Source: Aquilaria yunnanensis
Lineage: Eukaryota > Streptophyta > Magnoliopsida > Malvales > Thymelaeaceae
Assembly: GCA_039654915.1 (NCBI GenBank)
Contig: CM077593.1
Span: forward strand, 53,388,501-53,452,500
DNA length: 64,000 nucleotides
Reading direction: 5' to 3'
The notes below the pieces were generated by a model, which ran no database searches, was not told where the DNA came from, and was given only the letters and a program-made list of their open reading frames with translations. The stretch's first letter is position 1; each line of letters opens with the position of its first letter. The position numbers and the translations under genes were made by a program. This document shows positions 10,244 through 19,400 of this stretch, in pieces.

Positions 10244-13200
10244 TTGGCCAAAGGTGATAAAGAAAATCTTGTATCCTTTCTGCTAAAAAATAAAGATCTG
10301 TTTGCCTACTCGCCGAAAGACATGCCAGGAGTGAACCCTGGCATAATACAGCACAGCCTCAAAGTAAGCCCGGAAGAAAAACCTATCAGGCAAAAGAAAC
10401 GAAGCATCTCAGCCCACAAAAGCAACTTCGTGAAAACCGAAGTCCAGCGCCTATTGGATGCTGAAGTTATCAGGGAGGTAAAATACCCCGAATGGTTAAG
10501 CAACGTGGTCATTGCCACAAAAGAAGGTAGCAGCAAACTCCGGATGTGCATTGATTTCAGAAACTTGAACGATGCTTGCCCGAAAGACTCATTTCCCCTT
10601 CCGCCAATAGATCAACTGGTAGATTCAACGGCCGAATACGGGCTCCTGAGCTTCCAAGATGCCTTCAGCGGCTACCATCAGATAAGGATGGACCCCGAAG
10701 ATGAAGAGAAAACTGCCTTCATCACCGAGGGAGGAACGTACTGCTATATCAGAATGCCCTTCGGGCTGAAAAATGCAGGAGCCACCTACCAGAGACTAAT
10801 GAACAAGGTCTTTAAAGACCAAATGGGGAGAAACATGGAAGTATATGTTGATGATATGATAGTAAAAAGCAAGCTGCCCGGCTACCACGTTGCAGATTTG
10901 GAGGAAACCTTCCAAAAGCTCAGAGCCTTCGGGATTCGCCTTAACCCCGAGAAGTGTATCTTCGGGGTGACGTCGGGAAAATTCCTTGGGTACATGGTAT
11001 CCGAAAGAGGCATCGACGCCAATCCTGAGAAGATTAAGGCTCTGCTTGAGTTCCGAACTCCTGCCACAGTTAAAGACGTGCAGAGACTAACCGGAAGAAT
11101 AACCTCTCTGAGCAGGTTTATTTCCAGGTACGGAGATAGGTGTAGACCTTTCTTCAAAGTCCTCACAAAGGCAGCAAAGATGGAAGGCGACCTCGGAAGA
11201 AACAATCATCCCTGGGATGAAGATTGCCAAAAGGCCTGGGAAGAACTCAAAGTCTACCTGGCCAGCCTGCCGACTCTGCGACAACCTCGGGAGGGAGAAC
11301 CCCTCGTACTGTACCTCGCCGTCACAGAAAAGGCCGTGAGCTCGGTCCTGATAAAAGAAGAAGGGCCGAAACAATGGCCGGTCTACTACGTCAGCAAGTC
11401 CCTGCATGGCGCCGAAGTCAGGTACCCTTTGCTTCAAAAAGCTATATACGCCTTGGTGCTTGCAGGAAGAAGACTGCGACCATATTTCCAGGCTCACCCC
11501 ATCATCGTCCGAAGTAGTCTACCACTACGGGATGTTATGAAGAGAGTTGATCATTCGGGAAGGCTCTCCAAGTGGTGCATAGAGCTTGGCGAACACGAAA
11601 TCACGTATGAGCCTCGGAAGGCCATAAAAGCCCAAGCATTGGCAGATTTTATCGCCGAAATACCCACCACTGAGGAGAACCACTCAGATCTGAAAGAAGG
11701 TGAGCCAGAATGGACCTTGCATGTTGACGGAGCCTCGGGGTCCGAACACCAGGGAGCTGGAATAGTTATCAGAGGACCCGAAGGCCTAGAGGTGATGAAG
11801 GCTATCAAGTTCAGCTTCAACGTCACCAATAATGTGGCTGAGTATGAAGCCCTCATAGCGGGATTACGCTTGGCCAGAAAGATTGGCGTGAGAAACTTAA
11901 GGGCTCACAGCGATTCCCAGCTGGTAGTTCGGCAGACGGCAGGAGATTATAGGGCGAAGGACCCAATCTTGGCAAAATACCACGAGCTGGTAAGAAAACT
12001 CATCCAAGAGTTTGACGCCGTGCGGATCGAAAATGTACCCCGGCGGAATAACACTAAGGCAGATTGCTTAGCAAAGTCCAAAACATACACCGAGGTGCTA
12101 GACCATCCAAGCATCTCCGTGCTAAGCGTAACGACCTCGGGAATGGGGTGGAAGGACCCCATAAAGAGATACCTCGCAGAGAATGAGCTTCCCGAAGACG
12201 CCGGCAATGCTGCAAGACTGCGAAGACGCGCCGGAAGATTCTTCCTGATTGGTGAAGAGTTATATCGGCAAGGATATGCAAATCCGCTGCAGAGATGTGT
12301 GGGCGAAGAGGATACTGAGATGGTCCTCGAAGAAGTCCACGAAGGCATGTGCGGCTCGTACATTGGAACTGATGCCCTTGCAGCAGTGATACTCCGCCAA
12401 GGATACTTCTGGCCTACCCTGAGAAAGGACGCAAGGCAGTTCGTCCAGAAGTGCGGTAGTTGCCAGAGACATGCAAAAATCCAGAGGATACCCTCGGAAA
12501 TGGTAACGTCGGCAGACTATCCTTGGCCCTTCGCAGTCTGGGGTATAGACCTCATTGGGCCACTCCCCACAGCGCCCGGAGGCGTGAAATTCTGCGTGGT
12601 AGCAGTGGACTATTTCTCAAAGTGGGTAGAGGCAGAACCACTAGCAACTATCTCGGCAAAAGAAGTGCAGAAGTTCGTATGGAAAAACATCGTATGCAGA
12701 TTTGGCATACCGAGGGTACTAGTAGCTGATAATGGATCCCAGTTCATAGACAAAGGATTCCAGGAATTCATCAGCGACCTCGGAATAAAGATGCACTTCG
12801 CCCCAGTAGCTCACCCCCAAAGCAATGGGCAGGTGGAAGTATCAAACAGGACCATAAAAGATGGCCTGAAAAAGAGACTTGGGGAAGCCAAGGGGAAATG
12901 GCCAGGAGAACTCCAAAGTGTATTGTGGAGCTACCGAACGACGCCACGAAGAGCCACAGGGGAAACTCCCTTCTCACTCGTCTTCGGAACAGAGGCCATT
13001 ATCCCAATAGAGATAGTTCAGCCTTCAATACGGGTGCAAGTATTTGATGAAGGCGAAAACGACCTCGGTCTGAGAACTAAGCTCGACCTTGTGGCCGAAC
13101 ACAGAGAAATAGCCGAGCTGAGAAGAAAAGCTTTCCAGCAAAGAGTGGCCGCGGCTATCAACTTAAAAGCCAGGCCAAAAGAAATCAAAAAAGGAGACCT

Positions 13201-13384
13201 CGTTCTCCGAAAGGCCGACTTTGCACCCCGAAGGCCATCTCACGGAGTACTTCGCGCAAATTGGGAAGGACCTTATCTGGTTCTCGCCGAAGTACGAAAA
13301 GGCGTGTACAAGCTTGGCGACGCCGAAGGCGTAGAATTGAAAAACACTTGGCATTCAGACGCCCTGAAAAAATTCTACGCCTAA
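10244..13384 (+). CDS. pol: Pol of Tat element A: RT, two RNase H domains, integrase
   Basis: The ORF has 1,046 residues in the same frame as gag. Reverse transcriptase spans about 60-260 with the catalytic YVDD at about 201-204. A gypsy-type RNase H follows at about 325-450 but looks degenerate, with LYLAVTEKAV where active enzymes have an Asp. A second, archaeal-like RNase H lies at about 490-620 with HVDGAS, AEYEAL, HSDSQL and NTKAD, keeping its acidic residues. Integrase has a zinc finger (HEGMCGSYIG...CGSCQRH) in which Tyr replaces the second usual His, then the D,D,E core (GIDLIGPLP, VADNGSQF, SNGQVEVSNR) and a C-terminal DNA-binding part. The in-frame TGA upstream at 10217 means translation as gag-pol would need readthrough, and ATG 10244 is probably internal. 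Domain calls are secure. Confidence 0.93.
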   Translation: MAKGDKENLVSFLLKNKDLFAYSPKDMPGVNPGIIQHSLKVSPEEKPIRQKKRSISAHKSNFVKTEVQRLLDAEVIREVKYPEWLSNVVIATKEGSSKLRMCIDFRNLNDACPKDSFPLPPIDQLVDSTAEYGLLSFQDAFSGYHQIRMDPEDEEKTAFITEGGTYCYIRMPFGLKNAGATYQRLMNKVFKDQMGRNMEVYVDDMIVKSKLPGYHVADLEETFQKLRAFGIRLNPEKCIFGVTSGKFLGYMVSERGIDANPEKIKALLEFRTPATVKDVQRLTGRITSLSRFISRYGDRCRPFFKVLTKAAKMEGDLGRNNHPWDEDCQKAWEELKVYLASLPTLRQPREGEPLVLYLAVTEKAVSSVLIKEEGPKQWPVYYVSKSLHGAEVRYPLLQKAIYALVLAGRRLRPYFQAHPIIVRSSLPLRDVMKRVDHSGRLSKWCIELGEHEITYEPRKAIKAQALADFIAEIPTTEENHSDLKEGEPEWTLHVDGASGSEHQGAGIVIRGPEGLEVMKAIKFSFNVTNNVAEYEALIAGLRLARKIGVRNLRAHSDSQLVVRQTAGDYRAKDPILAKYHELVRKLIQEFDAVRIENVPRRNNTKADCLAKSKTYTEVLDHPSISVLSVTTSGMGWKDPIKRYLAENELPEDAGNAARLRRRAGRFFLIGEELYRQGYANPLQRCVGEEDTEMVLEEVHEGMCGSYIGTDALAAVILRQGYFWPTLRKDARQFVQKCGSCQRHAKIQRIPSEMVTSADYPWPFAVWGIDLIGPLPTAPGGVKFCVVAVDYFSKWVEAEPLATISAKEVQKFVWKNIVCRFGIPRVLVADNGSQFIDKGFQEFISDLGIKMHFAPVAHPQSNGQVEVSNRTIKDGLKKRLGEAKGKWPGELQSVLWSYRTTPRRATGETPFSLVFGTEAIIPIEIVQPSIRVQVFDEGENDLGLRTKLDLVAEHREIAELRRKAFQQRVAAAINLKARPKEIKKGDLVLRKADFAPRRPSHGVLRANWEGPYLVLAEVRKGVYKLGDAEGVELKNTWHSDALKKFYA

Positions 13385-13529
13385 GGTTGAGCGGAAGAAA
13401 TATATTGTACAAAAAATATTCTAAGTACAGGATGGTCCGGAGAAGAATGGTCTTGAGAAAATTTTTAAGTATACCAAATTGTCCAGGACAAAATTCCGCG
13501 AAGGTGCTCGCCACGAAAAAAGCAGATAT

Positions 13530-14035
13530 GACTTCCCGAAGTCCGTTGAGCCACTATGCTCGGGAAAAATGGGAAACAAGAATCTTGCAAAAGTACTCGG
13601 CATAATCAGTGCAGAGAAAATTTTCCGAACACCCTTGAGCGAACATGCTCGGGAAAAAGGGAAAGCAAGAATCTCGCAAAAGTACACGCCAAAACAAAAG
13701 CAGAGGTAATTTCCGAACACCCTTGAGCGAGCGTGCTCGGGAAAAAGGGAATGAACAATCTCTTGAAAATTTTCCTAAGTCCCTTGAGCAAATATGCTCG
13801 GGACAATAGGAAGACAGAAAAATTTGGCTGAAGGTTTTCCGAAGGCCCTTGAGCGAACATGTTCGGGATAAAAGGAAACAAAAAGCCTGCAAAAGACTTA
13901 GCCAAATTTTTACAAACTTTCCAGAAAGTCTCTTGAGCGAGCACGCTCGGGACAAAGGAAGGTAAAAAGTTTCTTTGGTTGCAGGTTTTCCGAAAGTCTC
14001 TTGAAGCAAACGTGTTCGGGACAGTGGAAATGAAG
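13530..14035 (+). repeat. Seven imperfect tandem repeats in the 3' region of Tat element A
   Basis: The core CTTGAGCGAACATGCTCGGG and variants recur near 13550, 13635, 13722, 13783, 13848, 13932 and 14000, spaced about 60-90 bp. A purine-rich stretch such as AAAAAGGGAAAGCAAGAATC follows each core. The core contains a short dyad (GAGC...GCTC). Variable tandem repeats between pol and the 3' LTR are a known Tat/Ogre feature. They lie between the ends of two convergent genes. ORFs read across them on either strand are artefacts of the repetition. Confidence 0.85.
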
Positions 14036-14227
14036 AAACTTGCAAGAAAGGACTTAGCCGAAAAGATTGTTCATTTAGAGCAAACGCTGCCTTACAAAAG
14101 AAGTGTCCAAAGAAGGAGCACGAAGGAGAAAAATAAGAGGAGCCCTAAAACAAACTAGGGAGAGCCGGGCGGACGAAGACCAGGAAGCTTCAGATGCTCG
14201 ACCTTGGACCACTGCCACCGAGGTCCC

Positions 14228-16498
14228 TCAGGAATATTTAGGCCCTCCAGAAAAGAGAGGTCCAAATCTGGGAACCTCTGCAGCACCTGGTGCGAGGCAG
14301 AAGCCGTCCTGAAAGGTGACCTTGGCCATGTCATCAGAAGTACGTTTTTGAATGCCAAGGACATTGACCTCGTCCCTCAGCTCAGCAACCTCCTCTTCGA
14401 GCTCGCTTATCCCCAGCGTCTCTCCGGACTCCTTCTTCAGAGCCTCGACCTCGGCTTGAAGAGCAGTGTTCTCGTCCGTCAACCTCGACGCAAGACTGTC
14501 GGAAACAGCCTTGTCCTTGACAAGATCTTCGTTGGCGGCGAGCAGCCCCTTTACTTGGTCGCTGAGGTCGGCAATCTTCCGGGAGGAGTCCTTTTCAAGT
14601 TCTTCTCTTTTCTTCGAGAACTCCTCCCGAACGGCAGCAAGTTGCTGAGAACAATCCGCTGTCAGCTGCTGGTTGCTGGCGATCACCTTCGCAAGCGAAG
14701 CCTTCGCTTCACTGAGTTCCCGCGAAGTCGCATCCTTGGAGGCAGCCTGTCTGGCCACCCGAACTCGGAGATAACCAGCGTACTCCAGCAGCTACGGCAA
14801 GGCAAAAGTCCAGGTTAGTACAAGTCTAAACACTTAGAAAATTGAGGAAAAAAGTGTAAAGACTATACCTGAGCAGCATGCTCGGTGACTTTTGCGGCGA
14901 GGGTATTATCCCCCGGGTGAGCCGCCGCAATGGCCCGGAAGGAGGCGTCAGTGGTGATCCCCTTCCAAATCTCTTTTGTCATCTTCGGACAATCGTCGGA
15001 GAACAAATTCATATCCTCCGTGATTGTCCAAAAGGGCTCCAAGGGGATCTTCCCCTCAGGGATTGTGGCATCGCGCAGGGCCCATTTCCTCTCATGAATG
15101 GCCCTCCAGCCAGCAGTAAGAGGCTCCCCTGAAAGTGAGAAGGAAGTTAGGAGCAGAAGAAAAATTCGCGAAAGGAAAAGGAGCTGAACTTCGCCTAAAG
15201 GCATACTTGGAGGAAGCTCGGAGACAGTGTCCTCGGGATCCTCGGGCCCCTCGGAAGAAAGACCCTTACCCTTCTGCCGGTACCGCTCCTCGGCAGTGGG
15301 TACTTCTACCACTAGAGTGTTTCTGGGGGCCTCGAGGTCGGGAGGAGGCACCTCGGCGGAAGTAGCGGGGACCTCGGCCGGTGGAATTTCAACAAGACCA
15401 GCGTCTTCGCCAGCTTCTTCTTCCAAAAGCTCTGGCTGAGAAGGCTGGAGAGCCTTCCTAGCTCGCTTCGCCGAGGGTCCCGCCCCTGTCGTCTTCCTTC
15501 TTTGGGAAGCCGCCTTCTTTGTCTGCTCCCCCTTCTCCACTTGGCCAGAAAAGAGCGCCTTGTAATAAGCGGCAGCCCCATCGCCCATCTCTGAAAAAGA
15601 GAAGAAATATCAGCGTAAGTCCGAGGAAAAAGTATAAAGGGATGGAAGATTACTCACTTTCGGCAAAAGTTTCGAAAGAAGTCTCCCCCTTAAGGAGCTT
15701 GACCAGCCAGGAGTCCTTCCCGGCGATGGCGGGAGCGGGCATATTGAGGTCAGTCTCGTGCTCCTTAACCACTTTCAGCTCCCGAAGGACTTCTTCTGTC
15801 ATCAACCTCCAGTTGATAGGAAAGGGGTAAAGAGCACGAGGAGAGACCTCGGGAGCCCAATCAGCGACTGCCCGAATGCGGGCGTCGAAATCCGCGAACA
15901 CGGAAGCCAACGGTGGGGTCAGCAACATCCTCGGATCAACGACGTCTGCGTTCAGCACTCCCTGAGCCCATCTGGTCGGGACACCAGACCAGTTCTTATC
16001 CACCTTGAGGAAAAAGAACTTAGGCTGCCACCCCCGCCAGCTATCCTTCGTGTCGAAGGTGAAGGTGAATTTTTTGCTCCCGGATCCCCGAGGCAGCAGA
16101 AAATAGAAGCCACCCTTCGGGACCACATAGAGCTTGTAGTACTGCATGAAAATGATGAAGTGGGGCTCTATCCCGAACACGCCACACATGCAGAGGTAGG
16201 CGTTAAAATAGCAGTACGCGTTCGGGGTAAGCTGGTTCACAGCAATGCCATGGAATTGGCAGAACTCGCAAACCACCTTCGGGGGAGGATACCGAAGTCC
16301 GGCCTTCAGTTGGGCTCGGAAGACGGTAACGTCGTCGCCACGGTTTGAAAAAGCAAAATGGCTAGAACGAGGCAGTCTGGTCACAGCGTAAGACGGAAGA
16401 AAGAATTTTTTCTTCCACCTCTCTAGTTTTTCGGGGGTGGTACAGCAAGGATGGGCCAGAAGAGGTTTCCAGCTCTCGGGAACAGGCATCGCAGACAT
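14228..16498 (-). CDS. Antisense gene (aORF) of Tat element A, four exons, putative Transposase_28-like protein
   Basis: On the strand opposite gag-pol, the exons are 16498-15658, 15590-15207, 15128-14869 and 14791-14228. Each junction keeps the frame, giving about 682 residues. Exon 1 resembles the 'putative gypsy type transposon' domain (Transposase_28): FRAQLKAGLRYPPP, GIAVNQLTPNAYCYFNAYL, FGIEPHFIIFMQYYKLY, SWRGWQPKFFFLKVD. Exon 2 carries a basic, NLS-like KRARKAL stretch and an acidic/Pro-rich linker. Exon 4 is a long heptad-rich coiled coil (about 120 residues). Antisense ORFs at this position are known in Tat elements; their role is unknown. Start chosen: first ATG of exon 1, 290 bp below a minus-strand TATA box. 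No stop interrupts the gene, although gag-pol has two. Middle intron removal is optional for the frame (78 bp). Confidence 0.85.
14792..14868 (-). other. Intron 3 of the antisense gene
   Basis: Read on the minus strand, the 77 nt begin GTATAGTC after CTGCTCAG and end GCCTTGCCGTAG. A perfect TACTAAC branch-point word sits about 25 nt before the acceptor. Without removal the exon 3 frame stops two codons after the donor. Confidence 0.8.
15129..15206 (-). other. Intron 2 of the antisense gene (optional for frame)
   Basis: Read on the minus strand, the 78 nt start GTATGCCT after CTCCAA and end in a strong pyrimidine tract, CTTCTCACTTTCAG, with CTAAC upstream as a possible branch point. Its length is a multiple of three and it has no stop, so the retained form would add 26 hydrophobic residues. 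Confidence 0.65.
15591..15657 (-). other. Intron 1 of the antisense gene
   Basis: Read on the minus strand, the 67 nt start GTGAGTAATC after GCCGAAA and end TTCTTCTCTTTTTCAG. Removal joins exon 1 (phase 1) in frame to MGDGAAAYY in exon 2. In the related pseudogene in element F the acceptor is kept but the donor is lost. Confidence 0.82.
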
Positions 16499-16785
16499 GA
16501 AAAAGAGTTTGAGATGGAAAAGAAAATAGTTTCCAGAAAAAACTAAGAAGACGAGTTTGGAAAAAACAACAGTTTTCCAGAAAAACTCAGAAAAATAGAG
16601 GAATCAGAGTACTCTGAAAATCAAAACCCACCAAAAGATTTGCCTGAGGACGCCGTCGTGAAAGTTGGTAGGAAAAAGCTCTGATTAAAGAAGCTCTGCC
16701 ACAGAAAGCAAGATAAAACGCAAGAACAGAGGGCAGAGCAGAAAAAGAGCAGAAAAACAGTAAGTGGGACTTATGATGGAATGGG

Positions 16786-16795
16786 CTATTTATAG
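16786..16795 (-). promoter_or_regulatory. TATA box of the antisense gene
   Basis: CTATAAATAG reads on the minus strand 290 bp upstream of the antisense ATG at 16498. In element F, CTATATAAAG at 51240-51231 is about 250 bp upstream of the antisense pseudogene start once the nested solo LTR is subtracted. The shared placement suggests an internal promoter separate from the LTR. Confidence 0.65.
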
Positions 16796-16799
16796 GCCA

Positions 16800-17338
16800 A
16801 AGGTGGGTAACCGAAAGAACATCATAAGTACCCATTGGAGGCGAACCGTCGCCGTAACTGCCCGCTGCACCCGAAAAGGCGCGCCCTCTGTAAATGACGC
16901 GCCTCTCCTCCAATGGCAAGAAGCCACGCGTCAACCGCTGCGCAGAAATGGGGGACGTGCCTCCCCAAACGTGCCTGGAAAACCGGGACACGCCTCCTGA
17001 TTGGGACACGTCGTTTGACATCCCTGAGAAATGAAGACGCGCCGCTCAGTCTGACACGCTTGGCCATCAGACCTGCAGAAATAAAAAGCAGGCCACCTCG
17101 AGGACACCAAGAGACAGGCTATGGCTGAACAGCCCATGACTTTTGGGCAAGAGGTGTATCTTCGGTACAGGCTTTGCCTCGGAGACACCAAAGAATAGGC
17201 CAAGGCCGAACAGCCCAGACCCTCGGGCAAAAGGTGCGACCTCGGAACAGGTTATGCTTCCCAACAAGACTCCCAACGGCAACCTCGGAAAGAGATGCAA
17301 ACCGAAGTCTTCACTTCGGCTTTCCAGAGGGGGGCATG
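16800..17338 (+). repeat. 3' noncoding region of element A with an 81-bp direct repeat and polypurine tract
   Basis: This region upstream of the antisense promoter has no gene of its own. Two copies of an imperfect unit of about 81 bp begin with GACACCAA at 17103 and 17184 and share GAACAGCCCA and GGGCAA. The polypurine tract AGAGGGGGGCATG ends at 17338, next to the 3' LTR, and primes plus-strand synthesis. Short ORFs overlapping here are not credible. Confidence 0.75.
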
Positions 17339-18205
17339 TGATAGCCAAAGGCTGTCGCCTCAATCTGGCCGAATACCCTGCCACAACAACGGCCAGAAGA
17401 ACTGGCGCTTCCCGGGAATAGGTGGAATCATGCACCTCGGGAGATAGCCTGAGAGCTCCGAGCCTCGGCACGCCAGTAAAACTTGAGGACTCCATTCGCC
17501 CCCCAAGGTTGTGAACAACGCGCCTTCGGAAAAGTGGCACCAGACATTGCTGCCCGAATATGATATCCCCGAAGGCGGAAACCCCTGGAACTGGGAACCC
17601 CCGAACTGAGGGTAGGCTTCCCGAAGAGGCTCTGTCCGAACTAGAGGACGACCTCGCCCAGGGACCTCGGGAGTACGGCAGGCGCATTTAAGGAAGCATT
17701 TAAGGAAGCCTCTGACACGTCCCACCACAGACGTAAAAAGTCACCCTGACGCGCAGACGCCATCAGAATCATATCATGGCCCGTCTCAGCACAAGGCTCG
17801 AGGCCATCTAGTTACCAACTATCTGTCCCCTACGCCCAGACGTTCAGGAGCATCCGACCGCACACGTGTCATGATCTGAACGGGCTAGGTATTCCTATAT
17901 ATACAGGAAATAAATACTTGACAGGAGGTTGGCAGGCCGGATATACAGCTCCCACACCCTGAGAAAATACCAGGCGAGACTTTTCTGCCTTTCTCTTTGA
18001 GCTAGTGACTTTCTCCTTCTTCCGGCCACCACTGACTTGGGCGTCGGAGGCTCCCCCCCCGGAAAAACACTCCGGGGGCCTCCTAACCCTGTTTACCAGC
18101 TTTTCAGGTACTCTCCTTGGAGCGATCCACCTTCCAGACGTTCTTCCTCCTAGAAGTCTCCTCAACAGTCATCATGACTCACAACGATGAGGCCTTAGGC
18201 CATCA
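17339..18205 (+). mobile_element. 3' LTR of Tat element A
   Basis: The 867 bp run TGATAGCC to GGCCATCA and are about 99 percent identical to the 5' LTR by eye. The LTR is followed by TSD gagag and then by the continuation of element B gag. Confidence 0.95.
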
Positions 18206-18210
18206 GAGAG

Positions 18211-19395
18211 AACTTTGAAGCAGAAGGTAGAAGAGGAAGGAGAAGGCCTGGGAAATAGCAGTGGAACATGATCAGCATAGTAATAATGGAGGCAATCAGG
18301 AAGAAGAAGATGGTGATGAGGAGAGAAGACATCCCAGGGCCATAAGGATGAGATCAGAGGTTAGAAAAGAACCCAGGACAGAGGAAGAGGATGAGGAGAG
18401 CCCAGACATTGAAGAGCTGGATGCTTATATTTACTCAAGGAGGACTGAGCCTCCTACAGAGAGTACAACAAGAAGGAGAATCTTCAGAGATAGAACTAGC
18501 AGTACAGAAGTAAGAGAAGAGAGGCGCAAAAGGGGTGGACTTAAGGAGGGCCAGCTGGAGGGGTTCCTGGCACTAAAACCTCTAGTATTCAAGGGTGGCT
18601 GTGACCCTAATGAAGTAGAGTTTTGGGTGTATTAGGTAGAGAAGATTTTTTAGAGAATGGATGTATCATCCACCCAAAAACTACTTCTAGCTACCTTCAA
18701 GCTAGAGGGAAATGCATAACTGTGGTGGAGGGTAGTGCAGAGGACATATCAGGAAAGAAATCAGAAAATACCACCGGCTAGACAGAGGTCCATGATGTAG
18801 GCAGATTTTCTACAGGTTTTCAACCAACAATATGTAAGTGAGGCTCAGAAAGATCAGAAACAAGTGGAGTTTGATCAGCTAGAGCAAGGGGATCTTAATA
18901 TTCTGGAATATGAACAAAGATTCAGCTGTCTAATCAGATATGCCCCACAGTATGAAGGACAGGAAGAATTGAGAACCAAGAGGTTTTTGAGAGGCTTGAG
19001 GCCTGAGGTGAGACAGATCCTCAGAGTAGTAGGAGCCAGAGACTACTACTCTGTGATGCAGAGTGCCATTGCACTGGATTAGGAGTTCAAGGGAGAAGCC
19101 GGGAGTGGACCTGGTAGTGGAAGTGGCCCCCAGAAAGAGACACATAAAGGACCCAGAGAAGAGGTAGAGGCCAGTGGAGGAAGAAAGGGAAGCAAGAAAG
19201 AGAAGGGGCCACAGCAGTATGGTCCACAATGCCACACTTGTAGGAAATTCCATGGCAGTAACCCATGTTTCAAAACTGCCGCTGGTTGCCACAAGTGTGC
19301 GGCACCAGATCATTGGGTAAGAGATTGCCCAAAGAGAAGAGAAGAGAGGAAATTACTGGGAAGGTTTAATCCCAGAGGCCAAGGTGGGCAGCAGA
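18211..19395 (+). pseudogene. gag of chromovirus B, main part, broken
   Basis: This continues the gag split by element A. An acidic, Glu-rich segment (18261-18635) leads into the gag core: LKPLVFKGGCDPNEVEFWV, then FNQQYVSEAQKDQKQVEFDQLEQGDLNILEYEQRF and FLRGLRPEVRQILR at 18810-19020. A two-part zinc region lies at about 19230-19335: CHTCRKFHGSNPCF then CHKCAAPDHWVRDC, the second a CCHC knuckle. In-frame stops occur at 18248, 18633, 18651, 18717, 18798 and 19079; nearly all are TAG where the family has Gln. The capsid gene cannot yield a full protein. Confidence 0.85.
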
Positions 19396-19400
19396 TATCC

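Larger units (their letters stand above)
7051..18205 (+). mobile_element. Ty3/gypsy Tat-lineage element A, complete and young
   Basis: This 11,155-bp element is flanked by TSD gagag (7046-7050 and 18206-18210) inside the gag of element B. It has two 867-bp LTRs, a primer site, gag-pol in one frame, a tandem-repeat block, an antisense spliced gene and a polypurine tract. I counted about six LTR substitutions by eye, so the insertion is recent. The duplicated RNase H and the antisense ORF are known traits of the plant Tat lineage (Retand/Ogre relatives). It is probably defective because two stops interrupt gag-pol, but it is otherwise the best-preserved element here. Confidence 0.95.

Noticed and set aside
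13554..14045. Overlapping ORFs on both strands across 13421-14045 with repeated Arg/Ser/Phe-rich motifs
   Set aside because: They are translations of the tandem repeat. The repeated peptide pattern follows the repeat unit, not a protein family.
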